Shown piece by piece: positions 25,588-34,435 of a DNA stretch of 64,000 nucleotides; position 1 is the first letter of the stretch; each line of letters opens with the position of its first letter. The stretch spans positions 1-64,000 of the forward strand of contig NZ_JAFBEX010000007.1 of assembly GCF_016908975.1 (NCBI RefSeq). Direction: 5' to 3'. The notes beneath the pieces are model-generated. The model had not been told where the DNA came from, searched no databases, and was given only the letters and a program-made list of their open reading frames with translations. This stretch comes from Neobacillus cucumis. GTDB lineage: Bacteria; Bacillota; Bacilli; Bacillales; Cytobacillaceae. The position numbers were made by a program, and so were the translations under genes.

Positions 25588-26271
25588 TTATAAATGGGCT
25601 AAATGAATAATTAAAAATATAAAAGGAGGAATGATTAATGATGGCAGCAGATTTAGGGTATTACTTTTCTTAATGCCCAAAATACTTAAACCAGATCCTA
25701 GTATCAATATACCCCCTACAATCGTCAATTCATTTAGAAGATCATTATTTATGGAGTTCTCCATTAGAATAGTAATTAAATAAATGGAACCTTGCCATAC
25801 AAATAACACAATTCCTGCAATAGCTATCCCAATACCAAAGTTGGATGCTAAAACAATCGAAGTAATTCCGTCCAACATACCATTTGCAAGCAGATACGAA
25901 TAATCTCCATTTAAGGCAGCCTCAACAGGACCTAATATAGATAACGTTCCAATACAAAATAAAAGAATTGCAGTCGATAACCCTTCAGCTAAATTACCCT
26001 TAGAATATTTATTAACTAAAGCCTTAAATTTTGATTCCAAATTAAGTCTTTGTCCGAGTAATCCCCCTACAGCTAAACTTACAATAAAAAGTACCGGATA
26101 TTTGCTGGAAGGTAAATGTTGTACTAGTGCATTTATTCCTAATCCCATAGCTACTAATCCCATTGCCTGCATTAGGATATTATGATATTCATCTTTTATC
26201 CCCTTTTTAAAGATGCTTCCGATAATACTTCCAACTATTATCATCATGGTATTAAATATCGTTCCAAACAT
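25588..26271 (-). CDS. DUF554 family membrane protein
   Basis: The 227-aa protein with six to seven helices begins 'MFGTIFNTMMIIVGSIIGSIFKKG' and contains 'LLFCIGTLSILGPVEAALNGDYSYLLANGMLDGITSIVLASNFG', the signature of DUF554 (YdfK-type) proteins, possibly transporters. The start chosen has AAGGAG eight bases upstream. It follows the MerR regulator gene by about 60 bases on the same strand, so it may be its target or co-transcribed with it. Confidence 0.85.
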   Translation of the reverse strand: MFGTIFNTMMIIVGSIIGSIFKKGIKDEYHNILMQAMGLVAMGLGINALVQHLPSSKYPVLFIVSLAVGGLLGQRLNLESKFKALVNKYSKGNLAEGLSTAILLFCIGTLSILGPVEAALNGDYSYLLANGMLDGITSIVLASNFGIGIAIAGIVLFVWQGSIYLITILMENSINNDLLNELTIVGGILILGSGLSILGIKKSNTLNLLPSLIIPPFIFLIIHLAHL

Positions 26272-26333
26272 AATCATTTCTCCTTTTACTAATGTTCTTA
26301 CCCAAAAATATAGACCCTCCTGTAAGGGGAGAG

Positions 26334-27152
26334 TCAATACTTTACTGGTATTTGTATTTCTGTCAGGTAGTCTTCCTTGCTTTTTGAAATATAATGGTCA
26401 ATTATCGTCCTTTCAATGGAATCGCCAATAATTTTAAGACCATTTTCTTGGATGCAGGTCAGTAGGACTTTGTAATATTGAGGTGAATCATTATGATTCC
26501 CCCTATAATAAATACAGGCATACTTTCCTTCCTGTAGAGATGTCACTAAAGGACTTTTAATATCTTCTTCCTCGGCAAAAATAAAAATGGAGTTATATTC
26601 ATCGAACTTGGTTTCCTTTATGTTATTCATACTTACCGTAAGCCCAACACCTCCGATAAATATAGAAGAATTCATATTAGACATATTTTCTAATTGCCGC
26701 AGGGAAACCTCCAGCTCTGATTCTGAACTGATTTTTTCCAATAACCTTACTATTTTTCTCTCCTTAAAATCCTCTATGGATGCAATTCCTAATTCCACTA
26801 TTCTGCGTGCTAGTTTAATGTCATTAATTCGATTTTGAAATCTACGGTTAACACGTTCTAATTCCCTCATTTTAATTTCTGTTAATTCTTTTTGTTTTTC
26901 TAACAAATCCAAAAAACTATCAATGTCCCTTTGTTCTAAGTGCTCCTTGATTTCCTTTAAAGAAAAACCTAACTCCTTTAAATAATGAATGGTGTTCAGC
27001 TGTTCAAATTGCTCAGTTGAATAGTATCTATATCCGTTGTTTATATTAATTTGAATAGGTTTCAACAATCCAATTTCATCATAATATCGTAAAGTTTTTA
27101 TAGTCGTATTATGAAGCTTAGCCATTTCTCCTACCGAAAATCGATTCTTCAC
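26334..27152 (-). CDS. MerR-family transcriptional regulator (BmrR/BltR-like)
   Basis: The 272-aa regulator has the N-terminal MerR winged helix 'FSVGEMAKLHNTTIKTLRYYDEIGLLKP', the second helix pair 'YRYYSTEQFEQLNTIHYLKELGFSLKEIKEHL', a long coiled coil, and a C-terminal effector domain of the GyrI-like type ('YACIYYRGNHNDSPQYYKVLLTCIQENGL'). Such proteins sense hydrophobic drugs and activate multidrug efflux. Here the downstream gene is a DUF554 membrane protein. The nearest strong Shine-Dalgarno is weak, so the start rests on domain alignment. Confidence 0.88.
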   Translation of the reverse strand: MKNRFSVGEMAKLHNTTIKTLRYYDEIGLLKPIQININNGYRYYSTEQFEQLNTIHYLKELGFSLKEIKEHLEQRDIDSFLDLLEKQKELTEIKMRELERVNRRFQNRINDIKLARRIVELGIASIEDFKERKIVRLLEKISSESELEVSLRQLENMSNMNSSIFIGGVGLTVSMNNIKETKFDEYNSIFIFAEEEDIKSPLVTSLQEGKYACIYYRGNHNDSPQYYKVLLTCIQENGLKIIGDSIERTIIDHYISKSKEDYLTEIQIPVKY

Positions 27153-27335
27153 TTTAATCTTCCTTTACTCATATGACAGATTTTAATTAATAATATTAAC
27201 ATAATAATTGGTTTTCCCTTTTGAAAAAATTTTTTATCCTTTAAGGCAATAAAACTCAAGATTATTAACTGTTTGTCCAATCTAACTCTCACTTAACTAC
27301 ATATCTTATACCATAATCATCAAGGGGGTGAGACA

Positions 27336-27779
27336 ATGTTTCGTATTTTTGATTATCAGGCAACAGAACCAATTCGTAAAGTTAACAATAATAACCCAGT
27401 TTCTATTCCTCATTCTCCTAGACTTATTGTACTAACTACTATCCGTATAACTGTACCTCGAAGACATGCAAATAATAATAGTGTAGAATTAATTGCGACA
27501 GTTGGCGTTCGAGGGGTAAGTGATACATCTCAAATTTTATTTAAGATCTTTCGTGATGGAAAAGAAATCTTTAGAGCTCAAGAGGGAATAGAAGCGGATC
27601 CTACATCAGAGGTTAATTATATTGTGACATTCCAAGCTATTGATATGAATTTAGGACAGGGAACACACCTTTATGAATTAACCGCTGAAAATATTACAAA
27701 TGGCACAGAAGCAGCTGTTGTAGGACCAATCTCTTTTAGTGGTTTAGCAGTAGCTCCTGATGACTGTGATTGTGATTAA
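27336..27779 (+). CDS. Exosporium protein C (ExsC)-like protein
   Basis: The 147-aa product starts 'MFRIFDYQATEPIRKV' and runs through 'LIATVGVRGVSDTSQILFKIFRDGKEIFRAQEGIEA', 'VTFQAIDMNLGQGTHLYEL', 'AAVVGPISFSGLAV', which resembles the ExsC exosporium proteins of the B. cereus group as I recall them. It is beta-rich, lacks a signal peptide, and ends in an acidic Cys pair 'DDCDCD'. AAGGGGGTGAG precedes the ATG. A terminator follows, so it is a single gene, probably expressed late in the mother cell; no sigma site was identified with confidence. Confidence 0.65.
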   Translation: MFRIFDYQATEPIRKVNNNNPVSIPHSPRLIVLTTIRITVPRRHANNNSVELIATVGVRGVSDTSQILFKIFRDGKEIFRAQEGIEADPTSEVNYIVTFQAIDMNLGQGTHLYELTAENITNGTEAAVVGPISFSGLAVAPDDCDCD

Positions 27780-27821
27780 TAGTTCAAACACAGCTTAGAT
27801 TTCTAATAATCGTAAGGCTAT

Positions 27822-27857
27822 TCTATATCCCTTTTGTTAAGGGGTATAGTTTTTTAT
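27822..27857 (+). terminator. Terminator
   Basis: CTATATCCC/GGGGTATAG stem followed by T6 after the ExsC-like gene. Confidence 0.8.
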
Positions 27858-27898
27858 TTAAGTCTCTTAATCGATTGGATACTTGAAATATTAAATTG

Positions 27899-28681
27899 TC
27901 ATAATAGACCGACCATCTGAAGACCATAATAGATTCCATTGTTTTCAACTGATTTTGTAACGTATTTTGCTGCACCCTTTACTTTCTCTTCTGCATTGCC
28001 CATTGCCACACTGTGTTTTATTGTTGAAAGCATCTCAATATCATTTAGTCCGTCTCCAAAAGCATATTGACATTCTTCTGGAAATCCTAGTCTTTCAATA
28101 ATTTTCTCAATTCCTTTTGCTTTAGAGCCACCCTTCGGAATAACATCAACTGAAAATGGCAGTGCTCTAACAAAATCTAAATCTATAAATCTCTCATCAT
28201 ATTGTTTCTCTTCCCCATCTGGGCAAAATAGAAGGGTTTGATACAGTTCACGCCCATGATAATAATGAGGATCATGGGTGGGACTATCCATTTTTAATGA
28301 CTCAAAACTGTTCTTGATATAGATATGTTCTGGCACATTCGATTTCATATCTTCATGATCCATGTAAACCACTGGATGATGATTACTAAGAGCTGTTTCT
28401 GTTAATTTTTTTATGGATGTAAGGTTTAATGGATTGGTATAAAGGACTTTTCCATCTAAAACTACATATTGACCGTTATAACTTACATAAGTATTTATAT
28501 CTAATTCTCTTCGCAGATTTTCAAACATAAACGGAGCTCTGCCTGTTGCAATTCCCACTTCATGCCCCCTTTCTTTTAATTTATAAATCGCATCCTTTGT
28601 GGTAGTAGGTAACTTTTTATCTTGCGTAAGCAATGTTCCATCAATATCAAAAAAGATAATTTTTTGTTCTGTCAATGTCAT
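27899..28681 (-). CDS. Cof-type HAD-IIB hydrolase
   Basis: The 260-aa phosphatase has HAD motif I 'IIFFDIDGTLLTQDKKLP', motif II 'GIATGRAPF', motif III Lys in 'KGGSKAKGIEKIIERLGF' and motif IV 'AFGDGLNDIEML'. Cof/YwtE-type enzymes dephosphorylate sugar phosphates, FMN or similar small molecules. The gene follows the DeoR regulator by 106 bases on the same strand, so a link to a sugar-phosphate pathway is plausible. GAGGGGA directly precedes the ATG. Confidence 0.9.
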   Translation of the reverse strand: MTLTEQKIIFFDIDGTLLTQDKKLPTTTKDAIYKLKERGHEVGIATGRAPFMFENLRRELDINTYVSYNGQYVVLDGKVLYTNPLNLTSIKKLTETALSNHHPVVYMDHEDMKSNVPEHIYIKNSFESLKMDSPTHDPHYYHGRELYQTLLFCPDGEEKQYDERFIDLDFVRALPFSVDVIPKGGSKAKGIEKIIERLGFPEECQYAFGDGLNDIEMLSTIKHSVAMGNAEEKVKGAAKYVTKSVENNGIYYGLQMVGLL

Positions 28682-28787
28682 TCCCCTCTTTCCGCTGGTT
28701 TTAAATGAACAAACCCGCCATTTTGACTAACACAATGACTCTACATATCTATCTGTCGATTGATTTCTTGAAGACCCTCTACATCCC

Positions 28788-29555
28788 TCATTTAGCGATA
28801 ATAACCTTAATGTCGTAATCACTCAGAACCTGGGTCATTGCTTCATCTGGCTTTTTGTCGGTAATGACCATATCAATCGATTCCAACCCGGAAATTCTAT
28901 GGAACAAGCGTTTTCCAAACTTTGTACTATCTGCTAACACAATAACCTGATCTGCATGGCGTATCATTTCCCGCTTGACGGCTCCATCTTCTTCATACGG
29001 GTACGAGATACCATCAGCAGTAATTCCGCATGCTCCAAGAAACAGTTTGTCGACTTGATATTCCGACAGCTTTTGAAGCGTCGCTGCCCCGAACAAAAAG
29101 CGATGTTTGCCATTGAGAGTTCCGCCCAACAAATGCACAGTAACATTTTCATTATCGGCGAGAACACTCGCTACGTCGATTGCGTTGGTTACGACCGTAA
29201 CATCCTCCGCCTCCAAACATTGTGCAGCGAAATGTACGGTGGTTGACGCATCAAAAATCACATAGTCCCCGTCTTTGACGAGATCTGCGGCGATTTGACC
29301 AATCTCCTGCTTTCCAGAAGATTCTAGGATAAGTCTCTCCTTATAACCGGACACTTCCTTTGTCAATCGTGGTAACATCACCCCACCACGTGTACGTATA
29401 ACATTCCCGCTCTCAACAAGCTTCACTATGTCTCGTCTGGCAGTATCACGCGACACATTAAACAACTCACAGATCGTTCCAGCTGTTACTCGTTGATGTT
29501 GTTGTAAATATTCCATTAAACGAACGAGTCTCTCCTCTTGGCTAAGTGATTCCAA
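28788..29555 (-). CDS. DeoR/GlpR-family transcriptional repressor
   Basis: The 255-aa regulator has the N-terminal HTH 'RLVRLMEYLQQHQRVTAGTICELFNVSRDTARRDIVKLVESGNVIRTRGG' and the DeoR sensor domain with 'DYVIFDASTTVHFAAQCL', 'VTVVTNAIDVASVLAD' and 'LFLGACGITADGISYPYEEDGAVKREMI', which binds phosphorylated sugars. Start is TTG with AGGAGG nine bases upstream. Upstream are three GTAAGT repeats phased at 21 bp, a likely autoregulatory operator. The HAD phosphatase downstream is the probable partner. Confidence 0.9.
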   Translation of the reverse strand: MESLSQEERLVRLMEYLQQHQRVTAGTICELFNVSRDTARRDIVKLVESGNVIRTRGGVMLPRLTKEVSGYKERLILESSGKQEIGQIAADLVKDGDYVIFDASTTVHFAAQCLEAEDVTVVTNAIDVASVLADNENVTVHLLGGTLNGKHRFLFGAATLQKLSEYQVDKLFLGACGITADGISYPYEEDGAVKREMIRHADQVIVLADSTKFGKRLFHRISGLESIDMVITDKKPDEAMTQVLSDYDIKVIIAK

Positions 29556-29572
29556 GCAATACCACCTCCTGA

Positions 29573-29634
29573 TGTAAGTATTTTATACGTATATGTAAGT
29601 TATAGTCAAGTGATTGTAAGTTTATATAAGTGTT
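29573..29634. promoter_or_regulatory. DeoR operator candidate: three 21-bp phased repeats
   Basis: TGTAAGT occurs at 29573, 29594 and 29615, exactly 21 bp (two helical turns) apart, just upstream of the deoR-type start. The last two copies are also followed seven bases later by AAGTG. Confidence 0.6.
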
Positions 29635-29669
29635 TTTAATTCTATGTACCTCTAAATACAACGCTTATT

Positions 29670-29920
29670 CAACCAGCCAGTTAGCAGAACAAAAAAAAGA
29701 GCCACACAGCTACGACTCCTTGCAAAGTTCAATCCCCAATTAGTTAAATTTCCTATTTTTCAATGGTCCGAAAAAAGGATATTTATAAGAATCACCTCAT
29801 TTTAGTGTTCCCTGAGATGATTTCTTATTCAAATGCCACTTTTCAATAAGAAAAGGGGATCGCCGCAGCCATCCCATTCTTTAACTCTTGCACCTGTTTA
29901 AGTAAATCCTTCACAATCTC
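29670..29920. repeat. Dispersed repeat copies and hairpin
   Basis: CCAGTTAGCAGAACAAAAAA near 29673 and CACCTGTTTAAGTAAATCC with CTTCACAATCTC near 29890 belong to the repeat family seen at 9205 and 11120. Between them an imperfect inverted repeat (AAGAATCACCTCA/TGAGATGATTTCTT, 29789-29829) is visible. No gene is seen in 29635-29978. Confidence 0.4.
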
Positions 29921-29978
29921 TTCTCCCTAAAGTATTGTTCCAGCCTCCATACAAAGGAAACAAATAACATTTCTTCTT

Positions 29979-30455
29979 CTAATATTTCTTTACCTCTTTT
30001 ACAATAGTTCGTTCGACTAATAATTGATAAATATAAATAACGATTGCTGTTACAACTGACAATATGAAAAAATGTTTTGGTCGCATTTTCTTGAACTCGA
30101 ATACTCCAACCTTAGCGAAAAATTTTGCGATAGGGAACGCGAGAATATAATCTAGTACAGCATTTAATGATATGTACTTTATAAAGCTACCGTACGTTAA
30201 TTTAAATACCCAAATAGTAGTTATAAAAAATAAACCTAAAAGGTAAGAGAAATCTAAACGATAATTTGGAAATAAAGCATTTTTTACTTTCCACCACTTA
30301 CGTCTATCAGCAATTTCACCTAACAAACTAAAGATATAACCAATAAATGTTGCTACTGGAAGAAAGCGAACAAAAGAATTTTTTCCTAGCAATGGAGTAG
30401 TTAACCAAGGAATAACTAATGTACTAAATGATAAAGCCTTTCTTTTATTAATCAT
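29979..30455 (-). CDS. Uncharacterised membrane protein, 158 aa
   Basis: A small polytopic protein with four to five helices. 'LLGEIADRRKWWKVKNALFPNYRLDFSYLLGLFFITTIWVFKLTYGSFIKY' and 'LNAVLDYILAFPIAKFFAKVGVFEF' resemble uncharacterised membrane proteins of spore-formers related to CBO0543. The start at ATG has a G-rich site five bases upstream; an in-frame TTG seven codons earlier is possible. No neighbour suggests a role. Confidence 0.65.
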   Translation of the reverse strand: MINKRKALSFSTLVIPWLTTPLLGKNSFVRFLPVATFIGYIFSLLGEIADRRKWWKVKNALFPNYRLDFSYLLGLFFITTIWVFKLTYGSFIKYISLNAVLDYILAFPIAKFFAKVGVFEFKKMRPKHFFILSVVTAIVIYIYQLLVERTIVKEVKKY

Positions 30456-30833
30456 AGGAGCCCCCACAAAATACAATTTATCATTTAATATCCCCTTTTG
30501 TTCAGTAGTTTTATTCCATTAAATGGACCAGTGTTTAACACAAGTTAAACAACGTTTTTCAACTAAACTGCTTCGATAGTTGAACGGGGTTGCTGCAGCA
30601 CCCCTGTACCGTTACTATAAATCTAAGTATAAGAAGTAAATGTGCGGAATTATTTATGTTGTACAAGAATTTATAACCATCAAACCCTGAACTACTCAAA
30701 TAGGCAGAAGGTAGTTTTTTGTCACAAAAATTATTTAAAATTGTCAAAATAGTATATTTTTTGTTAAAATAAGGCGTATTCAAAAAATTAAAAATAAAAT
30801 ATTTCCATACTAAAATGAGGAGGCTTTTTTTTA
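30456..30833. other. Gene-free stretch with promoter-like element
   Basis: TTGTCA and TAAAAT separated by 18 bp (about 30737-30766, plus strand) lie 65 bases before the small gene at 30834 and are its probable promoter. A degenerate hairpin with GGGGTTGCTGCAGCACCCC occurs near 30587. A minus-strand open frame here (30559-30888) has no protein-like character. Confidence 0.4.
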
Positions 30834-30995
30834 ATGAGTACACTTGAAAAAACAATTGATCGTATAAAATCGGAAGGTTTTTCTTCAATAGATGTACAAA
30901 AAGCCATATCGAAAATGAGAGAAGAATCTACGAAGGAAACGTCGAAAACAGGTAGTTTGGATAAATATCATTACTCGTTCTGGGATGAAGAATAG
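30834..30995 (+). CDS. Small acidic protein, 53 aa
   Basis: ATG preceded by GAGGAGG (10-base spacing) opens a 53-codon gene: 'MSTLEKTIDRIKSEGFSSID' followed by a helical, charged middle and a C-terminal 'LDKYHYSFWDEE'. It is soluble, has a plausible promoter upstream and a strong terminator 40 bases downstream. I do not recognise the family. The complete expression unit makes it a real gene despite its size. Confidence 0.75.
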   Translation: MSTLEKTIDRIKSEGFSSIDVQKAISKMREESTKETSKTGSLDKYHYSFWDEE

Positions 30996-31033
30996 TTCAT
31001 TAATTAAATTTCAAAAAAATAATACATAGAATA

Positions 31034-31062
31034 AGACACGAAACCAACTCGTGTCTTTTTTT
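31034..31062 (+). terminator. Terminator of the 53-aa gene
   Basis: GACACGA/TCGTGTC stem with a seven-base loop followed by T8. Confidence 0.85.
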
Positions 31063-31084
31063 TATATTCATAGTTTTATATTAA

Positions 31085-32278
31085 TCATAAACCTGAAGCA
31101 TTTAATTGATTGCGTATTATTCGCAAACTAATATATATGATTAAAAAGAAAACTAACAGAACCAAAGAAAAAATAAAAATGATCCACAATACTTGGCTTG
31201 GTAAATACCGATCCATAGCGTATCCAATAACAAAAGGAAACATCGCTCCTCCAATTCCAGCAAATGCTGTGATGGCACTTGTAACAGTACGCTCCATTCC
31301 TGGAAAAGTATGATTGGCATAAACCATTGTGATGGAATAAATAGCTGACATCCCCAATCCCAGTCCAAATACAGTAAGGTATGAAGTACCCAGTGTTTTA
31401 TTCTGAGTTAGAAGAAAAATAAAGACTAGTCCTACTACAATACTCCCTAATAAATAACGTTCGTAGCTGACGCGGCGGACTATCAAACCAATGACAAGAC
31501 GACCACAAAGCATGGCTATCCAAAATACGGATGTACTAAGGGAGGCGAAGTAGGGACTGCTGTTTAAATTTTTTGAGAAAATACTTGGAAGGAAGCTATT
31601 TATGCTGCCCTCTATCCCCACATAAATAAAAATGATGAAAAGAAACAACATTAGGATACTATATTTTGGAATCCGCCCCTTAAAAATAGGTGCTGCAGCT
31701 GAACCTGCATCCATAGGTCCCTCTTCCTCTGAAGTTTGTAATGAAATGGACACAAATTGCCACACAATGGCTAAAGTAAGCGCAAATAAAGCAATTAACA
31801 ATGGTGAAAAACGCCACAAGTGGCCAGCGATAAGAATACTAGCAAGCAATGGCATAATTAATGCCCCAGCGCCAAATGCTACTTCCAATCGGCTCATAAA
31901 TATGGCTTGTCTCCCTTTAAACAGTTCCATAACATACGAGGCAACAGCCGTCTCAAGTGACGATGCTCCAATCCCATTCACAACAACAAGAAATCCTAGT
32001 AAATAAAACTTAGGCAAAAATAAAATACCTGTCTGTGCAACAACTACCGCAAGTGCAGCTCCAGTAAGGATAAGCCGGTAATGATACCTTTTCATAAAAC
32101 TTGCAGTAATAGGGACACCAATAATAAATCCAAGGGATTGGAGAAGTATAAGAAGTCCTCCAAAGGTATAAGAAGTATGATAATACGACAGTAACTCAGG
32201 CATGATTGCCCCAAAAAACACACTGGTTATCCCACCCAAAAAATACATGCCATAAGAAGCCCACAGAAATCGACTCAA
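31085..32278 (-). CDS. MFS transporter
   Basis: The 397-aa protein has 12 predicted helices and MFS features such as 'GGLLILLQSLGFIIGVPITASFMKRYHYR' (loop 2-3) and 'LCGRLVIGLIVRRVSYERYL' (loop 8-9). It resembles FucP/YfkF-type sugar or metabolite transporters. The start chosen is TTG with GGGGGAG five bases upstream; the frame is open seven codons further to another TTG without a ribosome site. Upstream is a perfect dyad that could be a repressor site. The substrate is unknown. Confidence 0.8.
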   Translation of the reverse strand: MSRFLWASYGMYFLGGITSVFFGAIMPELLSYYHTSYTFGGLLILLQSLGFIIGVPITASFMKRYHYRLILTGAALAVVVAQTGILFLPKFYLLGFLVVVNGIGASSLETAVASYVMELFKGRQAIFMSRLEVAFGAGALIMPLLASILIAGHLWRFSPLLIALFALTLAIVWQFVSISLQTSEEEGPMDAGSAAAPIFKGRIPKYSILMLFLFIIFIYVGIEGSINSFLPSIFSKNLNSSPYFASLSTSVFWIAMLCGRLVIGLIVRRVSYERYLLGSIVVGLVFIFLLTQNKTLGTSYLTVFGLGLGMSAIYSITMVYANHTFPGMERTVTSAITAFAGIGGAMFPFVIGYAMDRYLPSQVLWIIFIFSLVLLVFFLIIYISLRIIRNQLNASGL

Positions 32279-32439
32279 AAAAACTCCCCCATAATTCAAT
32301 TTGCTTAAATTGCCAACCCTAGCATAAACTCCGGATTATATGTATATCTATTTGCTCTTCTAAGAGATTTTCTCCCTTATTGATTTTGGAGTAGTAATCA
32401 TAAGGGCCTCCGCCTATTTAAATATACTTTTTAAAGGAC

Positions 32440-32485
32440 TTTAATAAGTATCGAACAAAAAACTTATTAAATATCTTTAATAAGT
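32440..32485. promoter_or_regulatory. Operator-like perfect dyad plus third half-site
   Basis: Minus strand ACTTATTAAA, four-base spacer GATA, then its exact complement TTTAATAAGT (32485-32462); a further ACTTATTAAA lies 12 bases on (32449-32440). It is about 160 bases upstream of the MFS gene. No regulator gene is adjacent. The rest of 32279-32877 holds nothing recognised. Confidence 0.5.
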
Positions 32486-32877
32486 GACGATGATAATATA
32501 TCATATATAATTACAGAATACAATGAAGACTTTAAATTGAATAATTCTTTTTCAATGGAAACTTTTTCAATTCAACCCCCTCTAAATTATTGATTTTTTC
32601 CTCTATCCCATGATATTCATCATTTACTAATGCCTGATAATAATCAGATTTAGTATTCCTAAAGACACACCTTCACAATCTCTCAAAAGTAAAAAACAAT
32701 AGAAAAACTAGGAAATACATATTCTCCATTCTGTTTTTTCCACATAAATTAATATTAATTATAACTGTAATGAACTTCTGTATTATTTAAAGATGGAAAT
32801 TTAGGACAACCACTTTTCAACTCCCTTTTTTTATTTCCTGTATCTAATCGATTATAAACTATTTAGGAGGTGATATA

Positions 32878-33024
32878 TTGGAGCAATTAAGCAATGAACC
32901 GTATGAAGACAACATTTTTTGTGTACACTGTGGACTTCCGATTGACCCAAATGAACCTTATTTTATATATGCAGAAAAAGATTTAAAAGGTCATAATGTT
33001 TATTGCTGCGATGAGTGTACTTAA
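32878..33024 (+). CDS. Small zinc-ribbon-like protein, 48 aa
   Basis: AGGAGGTGAT ahead of a TTG start opens 48 codons encoding 'MEQLSNEPYEDNIFCVHCGL' and ending 'YCCDECT'. The Cys set CxxC (residues 15 and 18) and CCxxC near the C-terminus is a classic zinc ribbon. No known family is recognised. It heads the cluster of small genes at 33-35.5 kb and could be related to their function or assembly. Confidence 0.7.
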   Translation: MEQLSNEPYEDNIFCVHCGLPIDPNEPYFIYAEKDLKGHNVYCCDECT

Positions 33025-33260
33025 GGATAAATGCTGAACAGTCAACGCTTAATATTTCTTTTTCTTCCTCAGTTGTCTCCCCGTCAAAATGACCTTTCCA
33101 ATACACGTTTCGTTTTCTAATTTTACCGTTAGTCCTCTTATGGACAGCCTATTTTTCTAAACCCATGACATCCGTTTAGGTTGTCCATTATTTTCAGCAT
33201 AGTATACTTTTGTAAGATTCCTCTTACGATACTCTTCGTACCAAGAAAGGGGGGACACAA

Positions 33261-33413
33261 ATGCCAACTACACCACTTTCCAATCTTCTAGTATGCTTAG
33301 GAGTGCTACTTGTGATCATTTTATTAGCAATTGCACTTTTTGTTGGTGGAATTTTAGGCGTTGATACTAGCTCGTTTAGTGGAGCATTTAACGCAATTGC
33401 TGCACAATGCTAA
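33261..33413 (+). CDS. Small membrane peptide, copy 1 (50 aa)
   Basis: ATG preceded by AAGGGGGG opens a 50-codon gene: short N-terminus 'MPTTPLSN', one strong membrane helix (residues about 9-33, 'LLVCLGVLLVIILLAIALF' core), and a conserved tail 'GVDTSSFSGAFNAIAAQC' ending in Cys. A second copy lies 1,175 bp downstream at 34436, with about 115 bp of shared upstream sequence. A terminator follows at 33464. CATAGTATA, about 60 bases upstream, is like the -10 of late sporulation sigma factors. Function unknown; the C-terminal Cys is kept in both copies. Confidence 0.75.
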   Translation: MPTTPLSNLLVCLGVLLVIILLAIALFVGGILGVDTSSFSGAFNAIAAQC

Positions 33414-33463
33414 TCGAATTCTAACATTAGGCTCATTTTAAAGTTCCTATAAAATGGACAAGC

Positions 33464-33500
33464 GAACTTAGAAGAACATTAATCTTCTAAGTTCATTTTC
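33464..33500 (+). terminator. Terminator after membrane peptide copy 1
   Basis: GAACTTAGAAGA/TCTTCTAAGTTC perfect 12-bp stem and T-rich tail; a homologous hairpin follows copy 2. Confidence 0.8.
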
Positions 33501-33612
33501 TATGTTTGGATTAACGGATTTCGAAAGCAATTATTTGTGTGTAAGATTATAGTCCCTTCAAGATTCACTTTATACCGTTTAAAAAACATTTTTAGAATAG
33601 GGTGTTGAAATA

Positions 33613-33987
33613 GTGAGTGAGAATCAAGAGAAAAAAAACAAATCAATTTTGGGAGATAATCTCAACCTTGATACTTTATTTAATACTACTTCACAATCAA
33701 CCAATAACAATGATGCATTAATGAATTTGGCTGGGAGCTTAATGCAAAATCCAGATACAATGAATTCACTAATGAAGGTGGCAAGCAGTTTGTTTACAAA
33801 TGATACAATTGATCATTCTGTAAATGATATGAATAAGCCTAAGCAAGACGGACCTACTCCTGACACTGCTTCCGCACAAGAGAATAAAGAACTTAGTTTA
33901 ATTTCTTTACAGCTAGAAAAAATCGCCAATGAATTATCCGAAATAAAAGCTCAATTAAAAGCAATGAAAAAACAAAATAAGAAGTGA
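33613..33987 (+). CDS. Helical protein of duplicated cassette, short copy (124 aa)
   Basis: A GTG-started gene (ribosome site AGGGTG) encoding a polar N-terminus 'SENQEKKNKSILGDNLNLD', an amphipathic 'ALMNLAGSLMQNPDTMNSLM' block, a Pro-rich linker and a C-terminal coiled-coil-like helix ('QLEKIANELSEIKAQLKAMKKQNKK'). No signal peptide or membrane helix. I recognise no family. A longer, repeat-expanded copy lies at 34784 with the same upstream sequence. Together with the membrane peptide before it, it forms a two-gene cassette. Confidence 0.75.
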   Translation: MSENQEKKNKSILGDNLNLDTLFNTTSQSTNNNDALMNLAGSLMQNPDTMNSLMKVASSLFTNDTIDHSVNDMNKPKQDGPTPDTASAQENKELSLISLQLEKIANELSEIKAQLKAMKKQNKK

Positions 33988-34004
33988 AAACGAGATATTT
34001 TATA

Positions 34005-34190
34005 AAAGCAAACTCTGTAAGCAATTTTGCTGCAAGATTCGCCATCTCAGGCACCAAAAAGATGCGCTGAGCAAGAACTGGGACTCCTAAAAAATAAATA
34101 ACAGCAAATTTAAATACGTAAAAAAGCCAAAAATACGCAAGTAGTGTATAAAACCTGCATAATTTAGACCCTTTAATTTTATTCCTTATT
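34005..34190 (-). pseudogene. Membrane-protein gene remnant between cassette copies
   Basis: The minus strand reads 'GSKLCRFYTLLAYFWLFYVF' and 'VPVLAQRIFLVPEMANLAAK' over about 60 codons without a start codon, as in the interior of a polytopic membrane protein. It looks like a relic caught between the two cassette copies. Family not recognised. Confidence 0.35.
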
Positions 34191-34435
34191 ATGTTAAAGC
34201 ACCCTTTTTATTTTCACATTATTCTCGAAATGCAATTAAGTATGGATCAAGTATCGATTAGTGTAATTTTTTTGTTATTGGTTAAGCATCTATTACTTTT
34301 TTACACTTGTAAAATTGAAGCCTATTTTTTCTAAACCCAAGACATCCGTTTATGTTTGTCCATTATTTACAGCATAATATGTTTTTGTAAGATCTCTCTT
34401 ACGATACTCTTCGTACCAAGAAAGGGGGGACACAA

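Noticed and set aside
25388..25606. 72-codon plus-strand ORF
   Set aside because: It lies antisense to the c-di-AMP riboswitch and has no ribosome site; the conserved RNA motifs explain the sequence.
30559..30888. 109-codon minus-strand ORF
   Set aside because: Antisense to the promoter and start of the 53-aa gene; no ribosome site and no protein family character.
31632..32006. 124-codon plus-strand ORF
   Set aside because: Shadow of the MFS transporter on the opposite strand, without a ribosome site.
33030..33150. Minus-strand open stretch reading 'RNVYWKGHFDGETTEEEKEI'
   Set aside because: Looks somewhat protein-like, but it has no start, is short and overlaps the intergenic region before the membrane peptide; not enough to call a gene or relic.
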